Positions 26,901 through 40,540 of a stretch of 64,000 nt of DNA are shown one piece after another. Below the pieces are notes generated by a model. That model ran no database searches and was not told the DNA's origin. It was given only the letters and a program-made list of their open reading frames with translations. The translations under genes and the position numbers were made by a program. Origin of the DNA: Pyrocephalus nanus (Eukaryota > Chordata > Aves > Passeriformes > Tyrannidae); NCBI GenBank assembly GCA_038380795.1, contig CM076259.1, forward strand, positions 99,683,739 to 99,747,738. The letters are read 5' to 3'. Numbering within the stretch: position 1 is the stretch's first letter; each line of letters begins with the position of its first letter.

Positions 26901-29900
26901 TCAAGAGCGACAGCAGACCTCAGGTCTTAATCTCTCAAACACATTTGCATAAAATAAAACTATTGATTTCCATACAAACCAATCCAGATGTTGAAGTTCA
27001 TTTCCCACTCTTATAGTCCATTTACAAGGCTGCTCACATAGCATGCAAGCTGTTTAAAAGCTTATCCCTGCACCAGCTAGTTTACTGTCCAGCCAGGAAA
27101 TGTTTCTGCCTCCCACTGCTCAAAGGACATCAACGTTCTTCAAGTGTAGCAAAAGCAGCCATTATTCTGTCTGAAAGCAACAAAACGTTACCCCTTGAGT
27201 ATACAAACTGAAGAAAGGCTTTGGGCTAGGAAGGACAGACCAGGGGAAAAAAACCCCCAAGTACCTAAAGGGTATAGTTACTCTTTGATCCATGTGAAAA
27301 GATTTCGCTAGGGACTGGATCCTGTTTAAAGGGCTGCGAAAGCTGAGACCTTTTCTAAGCTCAGTACGGAAGCATTGCAGTGTTATTACAATGCCACCAG
27401 ACTGCGATAAACAAGCAGCATATGACATTGACTCACAGAAACCTCTTCTGGTGGCAACTGTTAGCTGAGTCTTGATGTACCTGGCAAGCCCAAGGAGGCA
27501 GAGTCTTAAACATTTAAATTTCAAACACTTAAACACAAGCTTATAAAGCACTGCCTGCATTAGCACGATGTAGCATATTTGCTCCAGATCAAGGGTACCC
27601 CTGCAACTACTGGCCATGCCCTCCTTCAAAGCACGCCTGAATAGACTCAGGCTAAAAGCTAAGCACAGAAGCAGCCAGAAGGAGTTGAAGGATCACTTGA
27701 ACTTGGCAGGGAAAGTTCCCTGGTTGCTCTTAGGCCAACAGTGCTCTTGTGGTCAAAATGGGTTTGATTAAATTGAAGCACATCAGTCAAGAGGCCAGTC
27801 CCTTCAGGTGCTCTTGAAGGCCAGCATTGCCTTAGCATGACTGACACCAACTGCAGTCTCCAAAGGACTCTTTAATGAGCTCACTCCTGCCACCCCACAC
27901 AGTTAGCTAGATAGTCTCCTCAGCTACGAGGCTAAAGTTAGCTGGTAACATGGAAACGCGTTCTCACTACCCACATCTCCAGATGTCAGATTAATTTAAG
28001 CATATTTAACCATATTCAAAACCTATGCATTGCCAGGAAAACAAGTGCACTAATTTGTGCCCGTAAGAAATTCAGGTGACAAATCCAGAAGCAACACAGA
28101 AGTGATATACAGGTTAGACAGTGGAAATAATCATGCATTTAGCTTTGGCTGTAATTTGTCAATACAAGGCTTTTAGCAAGCAAAAAGCATTTGCACAGAG
28201 ACCTAGAAAATGAAGCACTGCCAAAGAGATCAGCTGCTAGAAGCAACACTGCCATCTCATGATTTTACTTCAAGTCTCATGATATTCAGTGCTGTTAAGA
28301 GGGCGGGCTTCAGTTTCTCAGCAGCTAAACCTGAGCTATAAGTTGTTTAAAATAAAAAACAAACCCAAATTTTCTAACCTCCATTTTTTTCTGATAAAAA
28401 GCCTAAATATGCAACCATTAACAATTCCCCAGCAGGCAAAATTGATGCACTCCAAGCACACCATTCAAAAACAAGTCATGTGCTTTTGGGCCATGACTTT
28501 CCAACAGCCTGACTTTCCACATAGACCACCATCCCCCTGAGCTAGGTAAGTGTAGCAGGTCAGTTGACAGATTGATTTGAGAAGCTCTGACCCGCTGCTC
28601 TACCAGCTCAAGAGCTCAACTTTGGGGCAGCCAAGGGGAAAAAAAAACAAGCTGAAAGATAAGAGCCCATAGGTTCTTTGCATTACACCTGCCAGGTGGG
28701 ACCAGAACATCCCAGAGCTTGATAACTTTTCTAGTTCCTAGCAAAAGCCAAACACACCTGATAGACAAACCATTTACAGGTCCCCTCTCTCCGACTCATA
28801 ATTTACTGGCAAAAGGGCTTTACAAATACACAGAGGTTTGATGTTCACAAGCATGTGAAGAGTCATTTAAACCTGAAGCAAGAAGGTCTTTTGTTACTCA
28901 GAGTAATGCCTTGCTCTTCAGCTAAAAAGGATGGAGACACAGTCCAGACATCAACTCCTCCCCTTGATGTTTCTTGCCCCAGCACCAGCTTCTCCCCACC
29001 ATGCTCTCCCTGGCATGCAAACCTGCTGAAATGCTGTCTCTGGCCTAGCAAGAGCAGGGAAGAGCCTTGTACTTACATCAGTTTGAAGCATCCTCTCTGC
29101 GATAAAAATGCTCAAGGCCTCTTTTAATTTTTTCCATTTTATTTTATCTATGACAGCCGGAAGACTTCTAAATAGCTTTAACAACCTGTGGTACTGAATT
29201 ATTTTGGAATGCCAGGAACAGGTTAAGACAGAATGCAGATACTCCCAATCCAAAGCAAGAAAGCCTTGCCAAGGAGCACACAGGGCAGAGCACCCCGACT
29301 CCCCCAGCTGCCCCACCCCAGCTAGTCTGCAGCTGCAAGACAGTGCCAGAGCTGGCAGGAGATGCTTTGAGGCTCAAGACAGGTTTCTCCCAGGCCACAT
29401 CTGCTCTTGGAGGCAATAAACCCATAATGCTCATCAGAGGAACACATGCAGCCTTGAGAGCTGTACTTTTGACGGTAGATCTTGATTCAAAGGGGCACAA
29501 CAGCAGATGTGCTAGAAGGGCTTTTTTCAGTTCCCACCCATAACTTCACTTAACAAGGACAGATTTTCTAGACTATTATGTTTTCAAAGGAGCAAACGAG
29601 AACAGCTGAGCTTATGATTCTTTCCTTTGCAGAGGAACACCAGTAGAGGCCACCACAAACCCAACTGAACAGGTTTTCAGTCACATAGGCAGGTGTGTGG
29701 GTTCACCCACACCAAGGGGAAAAGAGACTGGAGACAGAATCAGGGCTTCAGCTGTGCCTTGACCACTGTTTGAACAAGGCATCAAAGCAGCTTCATCACT
29801 GGCAGCCATCAGAAGTTCTTTGTGTATTATTCAGTTTTGTTTTAATTTCTCTCTTTTTCATTTTGAAGCTCATTAGTACACTCAGAAGAGCACAAATGAA

Positions 29901-32900
29901 AAAAACCCAGTAAATAATACAACAGTATTTCCTGGGCATCATCCAAAGTGCTGTAGCATTCAGAAAGAAGAAATCCCAGTGAATCTTTACTAAGAGGCTG
30001 GGGTTAAGCTGTCATCCCTACTACATCCTCTTGCAGTTTAGAATACTCATCAACTGATGTCAAATCCCATTTCTACCAGGAGAAAACTAATACAGACCAG
30101 CTGTTTTTCCTCTCAGTTTTCTCCCCAGTTCTGTCATCACCTCAAATTCCTATGTATACAACAGCCCCATCCTTATACCCATTCCTTTTTTAGAAATTAG
30201 ATGAAAAAAATACACAAAAAACATGCAAAAAGCCATGTCTGTACCACTAAACAAGGTTGCTTCAATTTAAGTTATAAATTGCCACTGGACTAACAAATGC
30301 AGTGTGACCCAGCCAGCTCAAGCCAAGACTTGTTTCAGAGCTTATACACACCAACATAAACTCCAGCTGATTAAGCTCTTGCTTAATCCAAAAGCTTTAA
30401 TTAAAAAGCCATTTTTTATTTCCTGAGTAGGAAGACTTTCAGGCAACATCTAGAACTTCTGCAAATAGACTGCACAGTTCCCCCTGTTAATGCACTTTTA
30501 AAAGAAACCATAAAATGACAAAACCTCAAGTCTGGGCCTCCAAGACTACTTCTGGATCTTGGATGGGGACACTTACTGAAACCAGCAGGACCCTTTTGAA
30601 CCCAAACAGCAGAAAGGCACCTCTTTGCCCTTTGCACTCCATAAAAATGACAACAGCAGCTTCAAGCAGTGCCAGATTAGAATCCCCCCTCTGGCTCAGG
30701 CAGAGGGGTGTTTCACTGCAGATGTTGTGGAGACTGACCCAGGCACAAATAGGTGCTTGGTTCTGGACTGGGTGGACATCAGAGTCACAAAACCTAATTA
30801 TGTCAAAGCAAATCCACCTTTCCAATTCAGCTACAGGCAGTGCTTGGACCAGACAGACAAGAATAAATGATCAGCTGTGGTGAACTACTGCTCCCAGCTG
30901 TTTTTAAGTCATTCTTCACTGTCTAGTTATGTGTTATTGAGCATTATGGGTCACTAACTCAGGATCACAGATAAATACCATGTAAATCAAGGTTAGAATG
31001 ATCAATAGGAAGAAAGTGTACATATGCTTTTTTCCAACTGCTTATGCTATGTATTTGCTACTGAACACACACATAGGTTCACAGATAACTTTATTTTTTA
31101 GACTCAGATAAGCCTTCATCTGTCATTAGATCAATAGTCTATAATGAAAAGAATGAAGCATGAGAAAAGATTTTGAATATCTGAAAGGTTTCTGAAAAGA
31201 GGATCAGAGAGCAACATCCTCCCTATTCCCCAGGGACAGATAGTGCAGTTGGTTTAAAATGATGATAAAAAGAAATTTAGACTGGTTATTAGGAAACTGT
31301 GAGGAGGTGGTGATTGAGGGAAGATGAATAATGGAAAAAAAAACAAGTGGAAAAGACAGGTGCCTGCCCCGGGTGTAAGGCCCAGAACAGGTCACCTAGA
31401 CATGCCCACCGTGTCAGTCCCTGGAGGTTTGTCAGAACAGGTGACACAAAGGTATGCTGGGAATTGCACAGACACTGCAAGGAGCAGAACCAAGAGAGAA
31501 CCAAAGGGATGAAGATATCAGTGTGTTTTCTTAGGTGTCACGATTACCAGATTTAATTCACTTTTTCTGTCTTACAAGTGCTTTCACCAACAGCCATGTA
31601 TCTGCTAGAGAGCTGACAGGAGATTACCCATTAGAGAAAATGCATTCACCAGAGGTGAATGGCAATCTAAGATGTTTTAAAAGGCCTAAAGAGAGGAGGA
31701 GAAGCTCTTAGCCTCCACAATTCGCCCCTGCCCCACCTCATGACTTGAACAACACCTCCCACCTTTCAACACAAAGCAAAGACCCATCCAAGGAAATTTG
31801 ACAGATTTTTAGGAGCTGGGACATTTCAATTTCCTTTTCAATCCAAAGAGTGAGTGGAAATAAAGTTGTTTTGTTTTTTTTCACCAGTTTCAGCTACCCA
31901 GTTATCTTTTACTGAATGGTACATGACAGAAAACGGTATTTTGTTGTTCATCCATAAAGATCAGTATTTTGAAAGCATAACAATTATTTCTCATAAGGTC
32001 AGTAAAAGAACCTTGATCATGCTGAGGTTTTTATTGACTCCAGGAGAGTACAACTAAGCTCTTTTCTTCCCTCTTTATACTCATATATATTAATCCTTTA
32101 AAATGAAGTGTTGTAGAAGTTGCTTTTCTTTGTTTAACTGTGTAGTTAAATAAATGGTACCATAATGCTCTGGATAATGCATAACAGCTCTTATTCACAG
32201 ATTTTGGCATCTCTGTCCTTAAAGCTATCACAGAAAGCAAAAGAAAGTTTAAAAATAAGACCAGGAATTTCTGAAAATCTTTTATAGTTCATTAGTGACC
32301 AGTTCTTTCCAGTATCTCCTAAGACTTATGCAGTTCTTTCCATACATTGGTATTGGCTGCACTCCACAATTGAAACTATTCAACATATGTATCTGCTCTG
32401 TTTGGTCATCAGCTTCTTAGAAGCAATTTTTCCATTCAGGAAAAGTCCAGCTATGAACCTACAATACAGTAGCCACATAACTGTATGTTTCAACGACAGT
32501 TTGCTTAAAAACCACCAGATATATTTTAGATAAACTTTTACAAGGAGTTAAAACCCAGCATCTATGGTTCAAAAACTCAATGCTAGAAAACACTTCAATG
32601 GATGTCTATGTAAACACCTCAAAAATCTGTATAGCTTTTAATCCAGTAACATGGAATAATAATTTCAAATATTTCATCTGTGCCTATGAAATCAGTTACA
32701 TCACACAACTGCACATGGAAGTAGTTGTAGAGCTGGGCAATACTATGGTGACACACAGAGGATCAAGGTGCACAACTCCCTGGTTTCTCCCTCTGCTAGC
32801 CTGCTAATGTGCTTAATCTCTTTTCCTTTTTACCTGAAACACAAGAGTCATTGATCACCCAAAGTGGCAGAAAATAATAAAAAAAAACAACCCTTAGCCT

Positions 32901-33757
32901 AAACACAATACTGTTTCAAGCTGGGAAAAATTACTAACATTTGCTGTACTGTTGGTTCTGGCTTCTAAAAATGATGATCTGATCCTTGAGCAGAGATAGT
33001 AACAGATGAACCTATTAATTTGACCAGTTAATGTATAGAGAAATTATTAAAATTTCATCAACCTTTTAAAATAAATCTTTGCTATTTCAAGGTGAAAATG
33101 GAAAATAGCTTTGTGTTGTCTGATGCCACTTCCATCTTCCATCTGTGGTTGCCCAGTCTTGGCATTATGCAGCGATTACGGAGTCAACCATGAATTCTCA
33201 TAGAACAGCCTGACTCATTAACTAATGCTTAAACGACAGGCACTCACACTAAATCTTCCATTAATGACGTATTCAGAAGGTGTTGGCCATCAACAAAAAA
33301 TAGTAATAGGCTACAAGACTAGATGATAAGGGTGGAGAAGAGTACAAATGTGCATTTACTGAGAGCTGAAACTTAACCTCATTGCAGTCTGCACCTCACA
33401 GCAGGACATTACTAAAAGTTACGTATAACACTACAAGGCCACATACAGCTGTTAAGAGTCATAGGAACACATTCCCACTGATATTTCATATCTATTTAAA
33501 ATTTGACCTGCGTCTTTTTCACCTAGAGAGTTGTGACAAATCAGTTTCCCTGTGAAGTTTGGCAGTAGTTTGAAAGGCCTGTTGTCTGTCAGGACCTTCT
33601 CAAGTAGCTCTGATAATAAGCATACAAAGTCTTTTTCATGCCAGGGATTTCTCTCCCACAGTTATGTGACCATATTTCCCTGAAGGGGTGCAGGAGAGAT
33701 GGGGGAAGAACCAGGACCATACACACCCCACAAAGGTGTGTTATGAACTGTGTAAAT
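23983..33757. other. non-coding unique DNA, no gene seen
   Basis: No repeats are recognised beyond short A/T runs. A GC-richer but CpG-poor patch lies at about 29210-29450. Frames at 27162-27629 (minus) and 30515-30883 (plus) show no family resemblance. Long repeat-poor stretches like this in bird introns often hold conserved non-coding elements, which cannot be seen without alignment. Confidence 0.55.
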
Positions 33758-34182
33758 TAAGTCAAAGTCATTTGGAAGGGACCTCTAGAGCTGAACAAGT
33801 CCAACCTCTTGCTTATAAATGGAATGGTTTCAAAGTTAGACCTGGTTACTCAAAGCTTTGCCCAGTTGAGTTTTGAAATATCCAAGGTCAGAGTTTCCAC
33901 AACTTCTCTGAGTGACTTCCAGCACTTAACCACTCTCGTTACAGTTTTTTCTCTTTATGTCCAATTAAAAATGTTCTCTTATTGCAACAAGTGACAACTG
34001 CCTCCTATCCTTGTGGTGTTCATCACCGCTTTCTGTACACCACTCGATTATGATTTGGGGATTAGACCTTCCCCTTAACACCCCAGCCTTCTTTCTTCCC
34101 TCTGACTCCTTTCTCATATGCTCCAGTCCCCTAAATATTTCACCGGATTTCTGCTGGAATTCCCTTTCTGATCTTTCAATCC
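33758..34182 (-). mobile_element. CR1 LINE 3' fragment, ancient
   Basis: Decayed antisense CR1 landmarks run in the expected order: 'tttggaagggacctctagagctgaacaagtccaacc' (about 33770-33806), 'gagttttgaaatatccaaggtcagagtttccacaacttctctg' (about 33869-33911), 'cagcacttaaccactctcgttacag', then 'catatgctccagtcccctaa'. The terminal ATTCTATGATTCT repeat is eroded. Divergence is greater than for the other copies, so this is one of the oldest insertions here. The right edge is approximate. Confidence 0.75.
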
Positions 34183-34948
34183 AATATAAAGTAGTTACAA
34201 AGGAGTGACAGATCAAGGAGCAACAAGTCATTATTAATCTGCTTTGAGCATTTTAGTGGGTTTTACACTGACACAACAGAGAAGCACCAACAAATCTCTG
34301 AACAAGCAGTGATCATAAAAAAGCAGTCCAAAAGACGTGCTCCTTCTTGACTGCAGCAGTGAGGTTGGTCAACAACTTCAGTCTCATTGACCTCTCACTA
34401 AGAGCCACCACTCCTGTCAGACAACTTCTACCGTAACAGAAAAAAGAAATAAATCTAAACGCACTGTAAAAACAACCAAGATCAATCAAGACAGCATTTG
34501 GATAAAAACCAAACTTGCTGGACATGAAGAATTTACTTCTTTTACTTATGAGCAGTAAGAGGCATCTAAAAAGTTCAAGAGGAATTTTCATAAAATATTC
34601 CAGCAAATATAATATATGCATTTTGTGATGAGACAGAAGGATTACAATACTAGATAAATACTCTGACCATGTACAAGAGGGTATTTTCATATCTATATAT
34701 CTGTATATATGTGCCTATGCACGTATGTGCACTAAGCATTTTTGTTGGCTTACAGGAAGGAAAATCCAGACATCTGTGTTCTGACTGATTTTAAAGGAGC
34801 TGTGGTCTCCTGCAAAGAAATACAATTTAACCATCCAAGCCCCAACTCAGGTCCATAAAGCCATCTGAGAAACGGCAAACAGCATTCTGCTTCCCACCCA
34901 ATAAACAAAACATGACTTTCCACATTAGTGTAGAATTCTTTCAGCTCA

Positions 34949-34981
34949 AAACGAAAACAAACAAACAAAGAAACAAAAAAA
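34949..34981. repeat. (AAAC)n low-complexity repeat
   Basis: AAACAAACAAACAAAG-type tetranucleotide copies followed by an A run. Confidence 0.8.
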
Positions 34982-35134
34982 CACCCAGAAATTTCTCAGA
35001 AAGTTCTTCACTTTATATAAACCACCTCCCCAATAGGAGTCTGCAAGAATCATGAGGCTTCAAAACTGACCTACATAAAATGAAAAACATGTAGTGGTCA
35101 TTTATAGTTTTTTTTTGAGAGTAAAATACTTTTG

Positions 35135-35166
35135 AGTGATTTATTTAGTAAGTGATTTATTAAGTA
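35135..35166. repeat. 16-bp tandem duplication
   Basis: AGTGATTTATTTAGTA at 35135-35150 is repeated with one change as AGTGATTTATTAAGTA at 35151-35166. Confidence 0.8.
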
Positions 35167-37137
35167 AGCACTTGAATGATTTTAAGTTAGCAGTCTGCTA
35201 ACTCAGCGAAATTAAGTTGGCAAAGATAAAAACTAAGTGAGTATGCTATCACAGTGAATGCACACGTTGTTTTGAGGCAGAGGGAAAAAGCCTCCACAAC
35301 AGAAATAACTTTCACACTAGTAGAAAGGTTGCCAAGAGATCCCTGTGCATAGTGATGCATGTAGCTTCCACCATATATGGCCTGATCAGGTTTGCTCATG
35401 AGGATACAAAGCAAACACATCTGGGTCTCCACTTCAATTATCCATCTTCCGAATGGTACAACCAATAAACAGTTAGATGCTTCCTCTTCGCTAGAACTGG
35501 ATGAGGTATTTCTCAAAGTCATTTTCAAAAGCAGAATAAAATGGAGAGGGTTTTTAGAGAAGACTATAGATAATTGCAGCAAGTTCTCCTCCTGCATCCC
35601 AAGCAAGAAGCATCATACTAACCATCTCCACTTCTCCTTCTTCCCTTATTATTTAGAAAGAAATATCACGATCTAAGTCTGCAAGGGAAAATAAGTACTT
35701 TAATATTTCACTTAATAAATAATAAGTTTATTATTGTAAGTCTTGAAAATGGAACTCTGCTGAATCTGAGCATCACTGTGATCTATGCCAGATCAGTAAT
35801 TATCTTTGCACACACACCCCCTCTGGAAAATGGCCTTACTAATCAAAACATTCAAGTGCAATTCCATAGGAAAAAAAAAAATAATTTTGCCTGCCCAGAA
35901 TCAATTTCTGGCTCTCCCAGACAGTGAAAGTTCCTTTTCTTAGCTTTATTTTAAGAGTACTGAGACAAATTACAAAAACATTCCTCAAGTGCAGGACAGA
36001 GAAGTTGTTGGTACTCGTCTGCAAGAGTTCAATTTTTCATTCTTCTCAATTTCTACAACTGCCAAAAGGTATGCAATTTAAATTTCTATTTCAGTTTGTT
36101 GCTTTAATTATACAAACTGTATCTTCAGCTTACAAAATGATTATATACTTAACAAAAAGATGCAAAGATTAGCACACAAATTGCAGGATGTCAGACTTCA
36201 GGCAAGTGGCAGAAGAAGGGGAAGAAACGTACCAGGATACAGAGTATTCCCATAAATCATTTTCACAAAGCAGTCACAAAGAAAGCATTTATCTGAAACT
36301 AAGTAATTTAGTGCTGTGCTGGTCTGCTTTCCAGCTGCAAATTAAACTCTAGCACAGAAAAGAATGTACTAAACCTGTTCCAAAATGACCAGATGTGCAC
36401 ACTCAAACACCATTCACACCATTCTGGTGAACAGCTGGAGCCAAGTTTTGACAAGGGCAACACTGAGGTTTAGTAGTGACAGACAGTATCATGTGAATTA
36501 TAACCAAGTGATATGCTTCAGCCAAAACTAAACAAACAAAAAGCTAGGGACATTGCAGGAAGCCCTTCAATAGCCAAGGAACATTAATGCTAAATTCAAT
36601 AGGAAAAATCAGCACTGATCTTTTACAAAAACATAGAGATTGAACAGCTAGGGAGCAAAAAACCCTAAGAAGTTACTATTTAGATGGAGTGGCAAGTGTA
36701 TGTCTTCCACATATCTCCCAATCATCCCCCCTTGCCATTCCTCTTGTCCCACATTGTGGTGTAGTTTCAGAGCACACAAACTGACTTTTTGTTTAATGAA
36801 ACTAAGCAAAAACCTGTGTTCCAGGAGCACACAATGCACCCCAACCAGAATTGATGACCCTCCACGCTACAGTAACATGTTCAGCAAGGACACTGGGACC
36901 TTATCAACAGTGGTTTCACACTGCAGAACCAACCCTAACGAGCCACACTCCTTGCTTGAGCTGGACGTGGCCACCTCTGGCTGCATGTCCAGGTATCCAC
37001 AGTCCCACTCCGTGCAGACCTGGACCTGGTGCAGAAGAGCCACAGCTCTCATTAGGCCCAGGAAGAGATCCAGGTTTCAGCTACTGAGCTGCAACAAATT
37101 GTGGCAAGTGTCCAGTTTGACTAAAAATATGACAGCA

Positions 37138-37592
37138 TCATATTGGGCTTGGGTCGGAAGGGACCTTAAAGATCATACAGTTCCAACTCCCCTAAAATGG
37201 ACAGGGACACCTTCCACTAGACCAGTGCTCAGAGATCCAACTCAGAGCTCCAGCTCAGAGATCCAACTTGGCCTTAAACACTTCCAGGGATGGGGCATCC
37301 ACAACTTCTCCAGGCAACCTGTTCCAGTGCCTCACCACCCTTACAGTAAGGAATTTCTTCTTAATGTCTAATCTAAACCTACTCTCTTTTTTTCACTCTT
37401 GTCCTATTACTACATGTCCTTGTAAAAGAGTCCCTCTCCATCTTCCTTGTAGGCTTCCTTCAGATACTGGAAGCTGCAATTAGGTCAACCCTAAGCCTTC
37501 TCTTTTCAAAGCTTAGCAAACCCATTTCTCTCAGCCTTTCCTCACAAGAGACGTGCTCCATCCCTCTAATTAACTTGGTGGTCCTTCTATCT
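37138..37592 (-). mobile_element. CR1 LINE 3' fragment, reverse orientation
   Basis: Antisense CR1 signals run in order: 'gggtcggaagggaccttaaagatcat', 'tggacagggacaccttccactagacca', 'gccttaaacacttccagggatggggcatccacaacttctc', 'ttccagtgcctcaccacc' and 'gtaaggaatttcttcttaatgtctaatctaaacct'. A short internal duplication of 'agagatccaact' lies at about 37230-37270. The extreme 3' terminal repeat is missing. This is the subfamily with the 'aaggtgtccctgcccat' tail, shared with the 51.8 and 58.5 kb copies. Confidence 0.93.
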
Positions 37593-40125
37593 TAATAAGC
37601 TCTTTAGAAGCTCAGAAGCTGTGCTGCAGCCTATTCAACACCACCATTTTAGCATCACATGATTGTTTTACTTGTTCCTGAAGTCTGCTCTGTCAAATCG
37701 AAACACAGTTTAAAGGGAGAACTACAGAAACCCCTACAAACATTAAAAAAAAAAATCACATAGTTAAAGCCAGGGTGAAATAAGTCACAATAACTTCACT
37801 CCCTTATGACATGCTTTGCACTTTCTGATATTTTTGTACTTCACATGCACCATTTCGTTGGCACAGACATTACTCTGAACCCTGGTCAGTTTTCCTCATA
37901 AGCAAAACTACCTCTATCTTTGAAAACCTATGCTGAAGTTTACATTGATTTATCACCTACCTGATTATTGCGTGTAGCACAAACCCAAACAGATTATGCT
38001 TTCTGTCAGGTTTCAAAGGAAGACAAATCAGATTAGCAAGAAGTCACTAGCTAAGCACCCAGAATTAGAGACTACTAAAATAGCTTTTTTTTGTTTTGTT
38101 TTGTTTTTAAACTCTCATTTTCCTGCTCATTTTATTTATTTGCTAGCCCGGTCACTTAAAGCTGAGAAAGTAATTCACATTGGGGAAAAAAACCACCTTA
38201 GCCACCCCCTTTGCCGATGGGCCAGGCAGTGCTTCCCAGAGCTGGTCCTGCACGCCTCTCACGTGGATCACCATTCTGCCAAAAGCAGTGCACTGCCAGA
38301 CTGCATTAGACAGCACAAGTACAAGTCATCTAAGCTCACTAACCCTGCTGTAGGCAGGATTCCTCAGGATGCTGCCAGAGGCAGCTGGGAGGCCGGGTGC
38401 CCACAGCCCACCCCCACTGCAGAAAGGAGAGGCAGAGGGATTGCATGAGGGTGGACAAGCACGAGCTCCTCCAATCCCCCACCTCTCCTGGAGGGCTCTC
38501 CACCTCTCCAGCTCCTCTCAGACCTGTACCTTCTCACAAAGATTTGTGTCCAAACAGGTGTGGATCACTGACACCATGTGGGAGGTCACATGCAGGTTTA
38601 AAACACAGCATACATGTGGTCAAGAGTGACCAGAAGCAACTATTTCTACTTAGTAGCTACACCTATGCGTCCCTTTTTAAGGCAGGTTTGGTATACAGTT
38701 TTATTTAACCTTGCTTTAGTCAAGTGATAAATACTGAAAATGTTGGAGTGCATTAAAAGGATGGGCTCTTCATTCAAAGTGTGACTTTAAGCTGATTTAT
38801 TATTTATCTTCCATCTTGTAATAAACTCAAAAACTTAGATTATGTATCTTCTTAAAATAGATCTGCAAATTGTATGCATTGCAAAACCACGTGCAAATTT
38901 ATCACAAAAGTTATCTATAGCTCAGCCAACATGTTTTAAGTGGTCACTGGAAATCCAACTGGAAAATAAATTTGCAATGCAATAGCAGCAGACTTGCAAG
39001 GCAAACAATTGCTGCTGGGGTCTCAGTACCCACAGAATATGCACTTCCACAGGTGAGGAGGGGACTTCAAACCAGCTGTAGCCTGATCCCATGAACTAAG
39101 CAACCCTCAACGCTGGAAACTTTCCAGGTGCCCTCCTGGAGGGCACGTTTCTGTCCATTATCATCCCAAAGGAAACCAGGTCATAGACTCCAGGACTGCT
39201 CTGAGATTTGAATCAAAGCACAGTGCATAAGGAAAAATGAGATTTGCTTCAGAATTTCATCCCTGGGTCAAAAATAAAATGCAAATGCAGAAAATACACA
39301 CCATCTGTTATGGCCATTTACTTGACAATGGATTTCCCTTTCGTCTCTAAATTTAAAATATTTGAGCTTATACATTCCTCTGTTAGAATTTTCATTGTGA
39401 AATAATTTTGCCTGCAGTTCAGAAGAATTACAAAAATTCTTTTCAGCTTCACAGCTCTCAGCTTTGCCTGGTAACTCCAGCTCCTACGAGTTTAGCACAG
39501 CTGGGGAGCACAGAGGGCCACCTCCGCTGTACTCCCCTCTCTCATTAAAGAGTTAGCTAATTTGCACACTTGTTCATGATTCCTTCCTCTTTGGAGCACA
39601 GTACTGGCTGCAGCCACTGCAAGGCAGTAATTTTAGGAATATATTCTCATTTAAATGAGAAATTTGCTCTGTAGATAGGCTGATATAACGCATTGCATTC
39701 AATATAGCAGACAAACATTTTTCAGCTGAGTGAAAATGGTACCTTAATGGTGATTTGCAATCAATCACCCTGTCTGACAAAACTAAAACAGGGGACCAGG
39801 GGGTGGGAAGGAGGTCTTCACCTACAGTTTTGTCAATAAGTTAACAACAACCTTACCAACAGTAGGACAGTATTTTTCTTCACAGGTCTTTCAGGTCATG
39901 AGATACATAATTTCACAGATCTCTTTCAAGGAAAATAAATCCTTTGAGCTTCACACTTCCACTTATCCTTTGAGAAATTAAAAAATAATAAAAAAAGCAG
40001 CACAAACAATAACATTTAATAGAATACGGTTTTAATATGTACCTGTTACAGCCTGACTTATCTACTATGCTCAATATGATCTATATTGCACATCACAGCT
40101 TATGTCCAATTGTGTACTTAAAAAA
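37593..40125. other. non-coding unique DNA, no gene seen
   Basis: AT-rich except for a GC-richer block at about 38190-38560 with a few CpGs. Frames there (38 kb region, plus strand) have no recognised domain. Confidence 0.55.
38085..38107. repeat. (TTTTG)n low-complexity repeat
   Basis: A T-rich run with TTTTG periodicity, several copies. Confidence 0.75.
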
Positions 40126-40540
40126 AGAATCACAGAATCATTTAGGTTGTAAAAGACCTTTGAGATCATGGAGTTCAACCTTTGACTGATCACCAACTTG
40201 TCAACTAGACCACAGCCCTAAGTGCCACATCCAGTCATTTCTTGAACACTTCCAGGGACAGTCACTCCATCACCTCCCTGGGCAGTTTGATCCAGTGCCT
40301 AACAGCTCTTTTCCAGGAAGAAATTCTTCCTGATGTTCAACCTGAATCTTCCCTGGGAAGCTTGAGGCTATGTCCTCTCAATCCATCACTAGCTGCTGGG
40401 GAGAAGAGGCCAATCCCCACCTGGCTAAAACCCCCTTTTCATGTATTTGTAGAGAGCGATAAGATCTCCCTCGAGCCTCCTTTTCTCCAGGCTAAACAAT
40501 CCCAGTGCCCTCAGTCACTCCTCACATGACTTACTCTCTT
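40126..40540 (-). mobile_element. CR1 LINE 3' fragment, reverse orientation
   Basis: It starts on the plus strand with AGAATCACAGAATCATTTAG, the inverted CR1 terminus. It continues through 'gagatcatggagttcaacc', 'cttccagggacagtcactccatcacctccctgggcag', 'gaagaaattcttcctgatgttcaacctgaa' and 'ctccttttctccaggctaaacaatcccag'. It is 5'-truncated near 40540. No coding capacity remains. Confidence 0.94.

Larger units (their letters stand above)
34183..37137. other. non-coding unique DNA, no gene seen
   Basis: Mostly AT-rich, with a short alternating purine-pyrimidine stretch at about 34690-34730. Positions 36840-37110 are GC-richer and stay open on the plus strand into the adjacent CR1, but show no recognisable protein. 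Confidence 0.55.

Noticed and set aside
27162..27629. 155-codon minus-strand frame
   Set aside because: Composition looks random and no domain is recognised; frames of this length are expected by chance in 64 kb searched in six frames.
30515..30883. Opposed open frames of about 100-120 codons
   Set aside because: Both strands are open over the same bases with no recognisable protein; treated as chance.
36700..37371. Longest open frame in the window (223 codons, plus strand)
   Set aside because: Its last third is an antisense reading of a CR1 tail, and the rest has no recognisable domain or exon borders. Chance plus repeat explains it.
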